Assembly (NCBI GenBank): GCA_965112735.1
Contig: OZ218963.1
Span: 992,001 to 1,056,000, forward strand
Direction: 5' to 3'
From: Phaeosaccion multiseriatum
Taxonomy: Eukaryota > Ochrophyta, other classes
Length of the DNA stretch: 64,000 bases
In this document: in pieces, positions 56,067-64,000 of the stretch
Layout of the letters: each line of letters opens with the position of its first letter
Position numbering within the stretch: the first letter of the stretch is position 1
The notes under the pieces: generated by a model
What the model was told of the DNA's origin: nothing
Seen by the model: the letters and a program-made list of their open reading frames with translations, nothing else
Databases searched by the model: none
Translations under genes and position numbers: made by a program

Positions 56067-56165
56067 GTGTTGTTGAGTATACAGTGTATCAATCTACATA
56101 CTACAGCCAAAATGTTAGCTCCTGGGGTGGAGAGCTGGGCCCGTCGTGTCGGCATATGTCGCCGC

Positions 56166-57766
56166 TCAGGAGAGGTCGAGCTTCCGCAAAGTGTGGTGCA
56201 GCGTTGCGTTCTCCTGCGCCACCTTTTGGTGGAAGGCGGCCAGGGCGGCCTCCCACGTGGCCCACAAGGCCTGCTCTGCTGCTTCAATACTAGCGGCGTG
56301 GGCTTGCATTGCCGACGCCCTCGGTTCGACAGCTAACAGAAGAGGGGCCTTACCTTTACCTTCAAGTACAGACCCGCCGTCGGGGTCCCCACACTCCCTC
56401 CCTCCCTCCGTGTCCTCAAGCCTCCCCTCCTGGTGCTCTGGTGCACTGCTGCTAGCCCTACGGCGTCTTGCCTCTACCTCGGTTATTAAGCGCTTGGCCA
56501 ATGCTCTCTTTTGCTCGATGAACGTCATGTAGCGGTACCTGAACATTCCAATCTCGCACTGCTCGTCGGTTGCTGTACAAACGTACGTGAATTCTCCTCC
56601 CCCTCTCTTCTTCACGGTGCGCAGCCCGAGGGCACTCTCCATCTCCGCCTTCTCTGCTCTGCCCACATCTTCCATCATCTGAAAAACGGGCTGTATGAAA
56701 GAAAGGGGTAAAGCAGAGTCAGAGGTGAATTTCAGTCATACGAGTACACAAGGGGTTTTCCAAGGGGCTCATCTCTCACCTTTAGTCTGAGCACAAGGTC
56801 TCGCTTCTGGTCCTTCTTCTGGCAGAGCTCGGGCTTACCGCCCAGCAGAGGCTCGTCGCTATCGACAGGCCAACTCATATCACCCCCCGCAGCCTCCACA
56901 AGTGCTGCTGCGTCGCTGGCAGCCTCCGCCACGAGAGGGTACCCCGTGAGGCAAAACACTCGAGCAGCTATTCGCCTTGCCCGTGGTGTGCCAGGCTGGG
57001 CCGCCTGGAAGGCCCTGACCAGTAGCGCAACATCGTCCCCATCCGCCATTCTCCACCCATGCAGGTCGGCAGGGGCCTGCAAATATCCGTCTGTGGCACT
57101 CACCATCGGCTTCGCTTCGCTGGCGGCTGATTCTTGCGAGGACTCCTCCTCCTCCTCCTCCATGTGCCGCTTTGCCCTCTCTGGCATGACCATGCTTCTT
57201 CTCCTATTAGTGCTGCGGGCGCGCTCTCTGCTCACGCTGTTTTCCTTCCCTTTCCAGTGCAATGCTTTGGCGTTGTTGTCTCCCTTGAAGCAGCCTCCAG
57301 GGCTCTTGCGCCCCCCTCTCCCTCCCGTAAGGATGTTGCTGTCAGCAGCGCTCAACGCACCCAAACTTCTTCTACCTCCTTTTAAAGCTGGCGAGCGCGA
57401 TAGGCCTGCACAAGATATCCACGGAGACTCTACCGCTGCTGCTGCCGGCATTCTTGGATTGCTGGGAGGGTCGGGCAGCAGCATGGGGTCTGCGGTGTCG
57501 ACGTCATCGAGGTCCTCGAGGAAGTTCTTCATCCGACTCGGAGAGAGCGTTTTCCTGCGGCGAGTCGTAGGGGCCACATCATTCACCTCATTCTCCGCAA
57601 AGTCCAGCTCATCTAGGAAGTCCATTTCGCCCAGGGAAGGGAGTGGAACTCTGTCTCCGTCAAGGCCCCTGCTGGATGAACCAAGCTTTGCTCCCCCTCC
57701 CTCTACACCCCTCCACTCCCGCCCCGACTTCCTTGACCGTTTCTGTCCTCCTCGCCACTCTTCCAC
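56166..57766 (-). CDS. Unrecognised two-exon gene
   Basis: Exons run from 57625 (first Met; the frame is open to at least 57766) to 56780, and 56678 to 56166. They are joined by a 101-bp GT-AG intron, AAAG|GTGAGAG...TTTTCAG|ATG. The N-terminal part has an acidic start (MDFLDELDFAENEVNDV) and a Ser/Arg motif (RRKTLSPSRMKNFLEDLDD). A long low-complexity stretch follows, then an alpha-helical region with DVALLVRAFQAAQPGTPRAR. Exon 2 carries a conserved-looking GGGEFTYVCTATDEQCEIGM patch and a long charged helix ending RKLDLS. There is no signal peptide or TM segment. Upstream of 57766 a possible acceptor (GGTAG|GTGGAAG) suggests a further 5' exon. The stop lies 99 bp from the convergent GDT1-like stop. 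Function unknown. Confidence 0.6.
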
Positions 57767-58020
57767 CTACCACCGCCAGCTCTTCTCGCTTCAGGGTAAA
57801 GGTTTATCGAACACAAATCGCAACCATTTATCACTGCAGCACGACCACACTCCTCCTACCCGGGGCGCGATTTAGGCTCAATTCAAACAGGTAGCGAGTC
57901 GGTACCACATTCCCCTTTCTCTTTTTTTTTCAAACACTTGTCCACACACACCAACGGTATTTATTGAAGCGCGCAAGGTGGTTCTTCGGCCTGTGATACG
58001 TCCCTTTTGTTACTTTTAAA

Positions 58021-58515
58021 TCGCCCCCGTGCACGCCTAGCGGCCTCGGCTCTAGGCCGCTAGGCCGCTCGGCCTTCGGCCGAAATAGGCCTAGGCCGGC
58101 GGCCTCCGTCCGCTCTAGGCCGCTCACTTTTCAGCCCTAGGCGGCCTATAGCCCGCCTCTAGGCAGCCTCCCAGTGACCGTGGGCGCGTGCGTGGTTCGT
58201 GGTGCCGCCCAGCCAGTGGGTAGCAGCACACCTGTAGGCCTGCACTCCCCGTAGGACCAGCGAGGCGGAAAGAGACAACACGAACCAAGTCTAGCTACTC
58301 CTCACTTATCCCATGCAATACATTTGCTTAAAACTGACGACACTTGGTCGGGTTCCGGGCCAGCCCAAGGGCACATGAGCATATTCCCGCCCTGGACCTG
58401 CGCCTAGTTGGCGTCTGCCCTAGGCGGCCTATAAATAGGCCGAGGGCCTACGGCCCTCGCTAGGCCGGGCAATTTTCCAAAATAGGCCTAGGCCGCTAGG
58501 CGTGCACGGGGGCGA
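58021..58515. mobile_element. 495-bp TIR element, TCGCCCCCGTGCACGCC subfamily
   Basis: The left end TCGCCCCCGTGCACGCCTAG (58021) is inverted as ...CTAGGCGTGCACGGGGGCGA (58515); complementarity extends about 26 bp. Identical 6-bp flanks TTTAAA lie at 58015-58020 and 58516-58521. The interior is dominated by GGCCTAGG and GCGGCCTA phrases. No ORF of note. Confidence 0.9.
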
Positions 58516-58531
58516 TTTAAAGGACTTGAAA

Positions 58532-58642
58532 TCGGCCCCTGACATGCTTCTGAGGCGACCCTGCTTCCTGCTTCTGGCCGGCGCCAGCCGGCCTGCTTCC
58601 TGCTTCTGGGCTGGCCTGTCTCAGAAGCATGTCAGGGGCCGA
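58532..58642. mobile_element. 111-bp TIR element, CTGACATGCTTCTGAG subfamily
   Basis: The ends TCGGCCCCTGACATGCTTCT and its reverse complement enclose a 111-bp foldback. Flanking 6-bp direct repeats TTGAAA lie at 58526-58531 and 58643-58648. It sits only 16 bp from the end of the neighbouring 495-bp element and 99 bp from the 3' end of the TRAF-finger gene. This is a MITE by size and structure. Confidence 0.92.
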
Positions 58643-58741
58643 TTGAAAACCAAACCGTAGATGGCACTTAAGGGTGTAATAGACCTGGACGTCCCTTTGC
58701 TTCCCTCGGAGGAGACTGACTTCAAATTTAAGTAAGACATG

Positions 58742-61700
58742 TCAGCCGGCCTCTTGGGCCTGTGGCCTCCAGGCCCATGGGCGCTCGTAGCCTCGTATCT
58801 TGGGCACTCGGAGGCGATGTCGGGTTGCGCCTCTGCTTTGGCACAAGTACTTCTCGTGATGCTTAATGCGGACCATGGGCAGCGCCATTGTGCAGCCCTT
58901 CCATTTGCAAGACACCGGTCGGAAGTCGCAGTGCTTTTCGTGCCTTGACAAGTCGGCGTTTCGCATTTTCTCGCCACACAAGGAACAGGAAGCAGTTGAG
59001 CGATTCTCTTCTCCACGAGCGGCCATCTCCAGGTGTCTCCGCCGCACTTTGCAGTGGTCCCGCAGGTGCTGCGCCATTTGAGAGAGCGGCAGTCGATCCG
59101 CGCAGCCCGCCTCGTGCAACACGCAGGCCACGGTGCGCATTGGGCACGCGTACAGGGTGTGCAGCCTGAGCTGTTTCTTCATCATCTCCTGCTGGCAGAG
59201 AGGACAGGACACCACCGTCAAGTTACTTGCGCGGCTTTTCATGGCCAGACGCGCCCTTCGCAGCTCCACCTTGCACACATTCTTCTCCAGAAAAGACGGC
59301 GTGGGGGGCTCTGCTCGGAACTCGGGGAGGGTGGGCTGCGGTTCGCTACTCATCCACTTGACCATGCCTCCACGAAGGGGCATGCGATAAAGCTGCTCTG
59401 TCACGTCATACACAAACTTCCCCTTGCCCTCCTCCAAGGTCAGGTAGGCGAGCAAGCCGTCTTGCACCGCCTCTTGGGTGGAAAGGCACTTGTGCATCGT
59501 GTCCATAACCTCCATGTTGCTCCTCTGGCAGCCCCAGTACCTCACCTCCTGAACAAGGCAATGCGCTGCTAGACCATCCGGACTTCCAATCATGTCCATG
59601 GGGAGCGGGAGCTGTTCCACGTCTACTGAGCTCCTGGGGAGGCCATTCTCCAGCAGTGTGACCCCTTTGGAGGTGGCTACAAAGGCGAGGTGCACCCACT
59701 GCATGCGGGGAAGGCGGTACTTGAAAGGAAACTCTTCCACGCCTTTCAGGCAGAAGCCGACTTGTTCCTCCTCACCCAGTTCGAGTTGCAGGAGACAATC
59801 GTGGCTGCTGGCAAGCGTGCCCATTCCGCCCTGTTTGTGCACACTTTGGCCCACCCTCTTCTCTAGCCGCATACCGAACTGTTTGGCGTGCTGCTGTTGT
59901 CGCTTCGCCTTCCTATTCTTCTTTCCCGAACGTCTGAAACGGCCTTTTTTCTTGTCCACCGCGCCATTGTTGTTCTGTGAAAGGGTTTGTCGCTTTTTCC
60001 CCGGCCCTTCTTCCCCCCCCCCCTCCAGTAAAGAACCTTGGATGCTGAAGCCCACAATATCCTCCACCTGTCTTTCGTGTTTCGGCAGCACATCTCTCAA
60101 CAAGCCTTGCACTCTTTCAATCAAAGCGTCACCCTGCAGCGCATTCCACTCGGCCCAGCGGTCGCTTGCCGCGGCCTCCTCTGCGTTAAGGCCAGCAGAC
60201 TCTGGCGCGAGCTTGTCCGTCTCAATGTCATTCGTGCCGCCGGAAGGGCTGGGGTGCACCTCCACCTTCTGTTGCTCTCGCTGTTGCCCCTCTACCTCAA
60301 CCACCACAGGTGGCTCAGACCCTTCCACCTTGGGCTCGTCGGCTGCAGCGGCTGAGTCTCCGGCAGGAGGCGGCAAGTCTACCTCTTCAATGGCCTTTGT
60401 CTCTGAAGCGGGTGTGTCAATTTCAGTGTTGCGAACCTCATTACTGGCGCCGGGGATTCCTGCAGTGCTGCTGCTGCTGCTGTCTTTGCCGTGGAAGTGT
60501 GCGTACCAGGGCTGGGCTACGAGCGATAGTTTGTCCGGCCCATATCGAAATCCCTCCCCTGACATTCGAGTTTTGACCACGTCGATCCCCTTGAGTGCAC
60601 TCCTGAGCACTCTTTGCGCTCGGAAGAGGCTCCTTACCAGCGCCACTCTGCTCTCGTCTCGAATCGAGGCCGCAGATATCATCTCGTCCATCAACGAGTC
60701 ACGCGTTTTCGCCGCTGCTTCCTGGTGGTGACACCCACACACACACGTCAGGGAAAGTAAAGTTGTCGTTAGAGCCCCAACAAAAACGGTTCCAAACAAC
60801 AAAAGAGTTGCCAACCCCCCCCCAATCTCACCTCCTTACTAACACCCTTCTTCAGCTTCTCCTCCAAGAGCTGCAACTTCTCACTGGCGCTCATTTCGGT
60901 GTCCTTCGCGTCCAAGAAGCAAAAGAAGTCCTCGAGGCCCATGCGAATCTTCGCTCTCGTCGTCTCCACTTCGTCCGGCCGCCACAACCAGAATTCCACG
61001 GTCCAAGGCGGCTTCTTGCTGCCTTCCCCAACAACCACGGTAGCGTCGCCGCCTTCCAGGCTCAGACAGGGCCTTGGCTGGAGCATCCTCTGAACCCTTT
61101 CGTGCTTGTCCCTCTCGAAAATGCGGACCAAGACGGGGCAGCCTAGCTCCCAGTTCTTGCACGGCACGCGTCTATTCGGGCATTCGTCTCTTTGGTGCAC
61201 GCCCAACCTCTCCAGCTTCACGAGAGCACCACAGCCCCCACACTGAGTCTGCTTCCTCCTTGCCTCCGACCGCTGCGCCATCTCTTGACGGGAAAACGTC
61301 ACTTGGCATTCCTCCTATTGAAATCAAATGAAATGAATCGTTTCAGACAAGGTAAGATACCCCCCAACAGGTCAGCTGTGGCTGTGGCAGCACAAGCCCC
61401 CTCCCCCTCACCTGCAAGTGCTGGCCGACAAGACATGCGGTTAGGTGCTGTGTGCAGCCCAACTCTGCATTGGGGCAGGGCACCTTTCGGTGCGGGCACT
61501 CCTCCTGCATGTGTCGCTGAAGCGTGCGGGCCTCGACTCGGTTATGGCAGCCGCTGCACTCAACAAAGCGCTCTCGCTTCGCGGCAATCTGTAAATGTTG
61601 GCAGGGAAGGGCAGATGAGAGAGGGGGAGGGGAGAAAGGCCCATTTCCACTTATGTCTCACCATCGCAAGCTCCGCTGTTCGTTTCAGCACCTCGCACTC

Positions 61701-62654
61701 TTCGGCCTGATGCTGCTTAAGCTTTGCGGCTTCCAGCAGGACCCCGCAGCCCTGCACAGGGCACATTATAATCCTCTTCACGCAGCTATCCGTTATATGA
61801 CTGTGCATATCACGCAGGCGCACGGCTTCCCCGCACATGGCGCATGGCCCCTCTTGCGTCAACTCTGCACCAGCGATAGCCAAAGTCCTGCGCATCAAAG
61901 CCACTCGGCAAGCGCTATCCAAGTGCCGCCGCACAGCTGCCTTTTGCATCAGGCTGCCACAGTCGGGCATAGGGCACGGTACAACCCTCAGCTCACACTC
62001 GTGCTCCAAATGCTTGGCCATTCTAGAGGTAGGCAGCAGCACGCCACACGCGTTGGTGCAGTCAGTGGTATTCTCCTCCTCGAGCTGCTCGACTGCTGCC
62101 GTCATGGGCCCTCTGGGAGGGGGGCGGCGACTTTGACGCAGCCTGGTCGGTGTCTTTCGCCCGTCCTGTTCGCTTCGCTTCATGATTGAGGACAGGAGCG
62201 CCGCCTTCTCCGTGTCCGCCTGTCGCAACTCGGCGTGCAGAAGCTGGAGCTGATCCTCCCACGCCAACCCCTCCTCCTCCGCCTGCTGCTGCTGCTGCTC
62301 CTCCTCCTCCTGCTCTTGCGGTGCCGCAGGGGCGGGCACGGAGAGCAGGGCTGGCACGAGACTCAGCGTCGGTGCTGGCGGTGCCGCCGAAAGTGAGGGG
62401 GCCGAGCCCGAGGCCGGCGAGAGTCGGTGGTTGTGCTGGCGCATGACATACGGCCAAAGCCGAATGTGGCCACTCCTGTGAAGTTCATCAGTATGCTCCG
62501 AAAACGTTCTGCTCTTGCCCCTCTGCCGATCCAGAATTGTGGTGAAAGAGCTCAACTCCCGAGTGCGAAGGAGCTCTTCGCCTTCGCTCTCGCTGCTGCT
62601 GCTCCTTGGGCTTCTGCTTCCATCCTCTCCCTCCCCGTCCAGTCCCATCGCCAT
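58742..62654 (-). CDS. Large TRAF-type zinc finger protein with a LamG/ConA-like module
   Basis: Exons are 62654-61662, 61588-61412, 61314-60832 and 60721-58742 (1,210 aa), all phase 0 with GT-AG introns. The N-terminal ~180 residues are Ser/Pro/Glu-rich. TRAF-type Cys/His fingers follow: two in exon 1 (such as HECELRVVPCPMPDCG and CVKRIIMCPVQGCG), one in exon 2 (CPHRKVPCPNAELGC) and one in exon 3 (CPNRRVPCKNWELGC). Next is WTVEFWLWRPDE, the opening strand of a LamG/concanavalin-type sandwich. About 390 residues later the matching half appears, MQWVHLAFVATSKGVTLLENG. Between lie coiled-coil, acidic and very basic (KKNRKAKRQQQH) linkers. Two more TRAF fingers end the protein. Such fingers usually mediate protein binding or E3 adaptor functions, but no RING is seen. 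It diverges from the ATP synthase protein I-like gene. Confidence 0.75.
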
Positions 62655-62813
62655 TGGGACGAGAGGGGGAAGGGCAGAAGTCTCACCACCTAGCAAACTA
62701 TGCCATCAGAGAGGTGGTGAGTGATCATTTCACCGTTTCGGATTTCGAAAGGTGCGGATGGCATCCGATGGTGCACATCAAAGCACGGAGAATCTTCAAA
62801 AACAAAAACAACA
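62655..62813. promoter_or_regulatory. Short divergent promoter region
   Basis: Only 159 bp separates the two start codons. It contains AGTGATCATTTCACCGTTTCG and, next to the + strand gene, an A-rich CAAAAACAAAAACAACA leader directly before ATG. No specific factor site is recognised. Confidence 0.45.
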
Positions 62814-62858
62814 ATGAGCGCGCGAAGGCCGACATTGAGAAGGAGGAGGCCCGGGCAA

Positions 62859-62889
<31 letters not shown>

Positions 62890-63975
62890 CGGCCAGCGCT
62901 GGCTTTCTCTGCTCTGCAGCTGCTGCCGCCTCTCAACATCAACACCATCGGTACCTCATGAGGCCAGCGTTTGCCACTCACAGCTGCGCAAGTATGCGTC
63001 CAGCACCGCGTCTGCGAAACCCCCGAATGAGGGCGGGCTCCTCTTCGACAGACACCAATTCCCCAGAAGCGCCGGGAGCAGGAGGGGAAGTCGTTGTAGA
63101 CGATGAAGCGGAGGGGCAGACGTACGCCGAGAGACAGCAGGCGATTTTCAAGCTCATCCGGGAAGGGAATGCTGCGGGTGGGAGTCTCTCCTGGATGGAT
63201 CCAAGCCAGGTCACGGCCGGCCTCCCCAGGACTAGGGCAAAGAGGCCGGCGAGGTCTGGCAACGCGGCGGCTGGTGTCCCGCTGACCGACAAGGACAGAG
63301 AGGACATGGCCATGCGGGCGCAGCTGGTGAGTCGGCCCGATTGCTTTCTCCCTGTCTTAAGCTTGTGTTGCTGAGACTCATGCTCCGCTGCTTTTTGTTT
63401 TGTCTTCTCTTTCAGCGCCAAGACAAGGTCGCGGCAAGCTACAGGAAGAGGCAGCTGCGCCTTGTCGGCGACCACGTGTTCCTGTCCCTGCTCGGAGTGG
63501 GCGCGTGCTGGGGCTTCTTCTCCGTCACAGCGGCGCAGAGGTGAGTGAGCTTGGGACAGGCACGCGAGCAACCCCCCGTCCCCTGGTGTGTTGGGTGCTA
63601 ACAGTGTTGTTACGTATCCCTCGCTGGTGCTGTGCAGCTACGCGCTGGGAGCCTTCTTCGCTACTCTGTACTTGTACCTTCTGAGCCGATACGTGGAGAC
63701 CCTGGGCAAGGAGGGCGGCGGCGGTGGCGGGGGAAGCTCTCGGCTTGTTCTCTCGGGAGCTCTGATTTGGATCTGCGGCAAGAACCCAAACTTCAGTGTG
63801 GCGCCAGCGGTCCTAGGTGGGTAGTGGTCGAGTGCACTTTTCTTGTGAATCCTCTTATCTCACTCGTTGCCCCCCCCGCTTTATGGATGTACACATGCAC
63901 ACACCAGGCTTCTTTTCTTATCAGGTCGCCACTCTGCTTCAGGCGCTGTACTATGACGCAGATGACAGTGACTAA
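62814..63975 (+). CDS. ATP synthase protein I / CGL160-like, probably plastid-targeted
   Basis: CGL160 is a thylakoid membrane factor for assembly of the chloroplast ATP synthase c-ring, related to bacterial AtpI. Exons are 62814-63326, 63416-63540, 63638-63816 and 63908-63975 (294 aa), all GT-AG. The first ~100 residues form an Arg-rich start (MSARRPTLRRRRPGQ), an Ala-rich hydrophobic stretch, then Arg/Ser/Thr-rich sequence with RPAFATHS. This suits a two-part presequence of a complex plastid. A hydrophilic stretch leads to four hydrophobic segments at about 190-208, 214-230, 245-258 and 265-287, including FLSLLGVGACWGFF and FFATLYLYLLSRYVETLG. The last two suit the AtpI fold. Family assignment rests on topology and remembered motifs, so it is likely rather than certain. 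The start follows an A-rich leader. Confidence 0.7.
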
Positions 63976-64000
63976 CAACTCCTCGGTTCAGCTCAGCTCC

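Noticed and set aside
1-64000. tRNA or rRNA genes
   Set aside because: No cloverleaf with A/B boxes and no conserved rRNA segment was recognised on either strand by eye. A covariance-model scan was not possible.

Overview
This is eukaryotic nuclear DNA. It has short spliceosomal introns (81-817 bp), compact GC-rich genes, very large simple-sequence arrays, a 342-bp satellite, and non-autonomous transposons. The gene set points to a flagellated, photosynthetic protist. It includes TTLL2-type and TMEM231-type ciliary genes, a BABAM1/MERIT40 homologue, and a likely plastid ATP synthase protein I / CGL160 homologue with a presequence. I would guess an ochrophyte (stramenopile) alga, but the lineage is not proven from this sequence.

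Layout. 1-9640 is a degenerate (CACT)n array. Near its end lie three clean RNA-type foldbacks and one island with imperfect fold-back potential. 9804-10545 is a minus-strand coding relic cut by a TIR transposon at 10546-13123, which carries (CCCT)n satellite. 14613-31653 is a 342-bp satellite in four blocks, separated by three near-identical 1.54-kb spacers. 31654-33810 holds a 137-bp-arm inverted repeat and broken minus-strand ORFs. 34158-36990 is an older, diverged spacer plus satellite copy.

37341-41667 is a gene island: BABAM1-like (+), TTLL2-like (-), TMEM231 (+). The last two diverge from a 126-bp shared promoter region. 42107-49333 is a 7.2-kb (GGGA)n array. 49363-51985 holds more TIR elements and a second satellite-bearing element in the opposite satellite orientation.

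52321-63975 is the second gene island: a UBE2D-like E2 (+), a GDT1/UPF0016 transporter (+), an unrecognised gene (-), two TIR elements, a large TRAF-zinc-finger/LamG-like protein (-), and the ATP synthase protein I-like gene (+).

The two results I consider most worth pursuing are (1) a transposon family with TCGNCCCC termini and 6-bp target-site duplications, seen in five independent or nested instances, one of which appears to carry the CCCT satellite; and (2) miRNA/hpRNA-like foldbacks, two of which have arms matching an adjacent coding relic, as expected for inverted-duplication origin. All exon boundaries were inferred by eye from splice consensus, reading phase and remembered family sequence.
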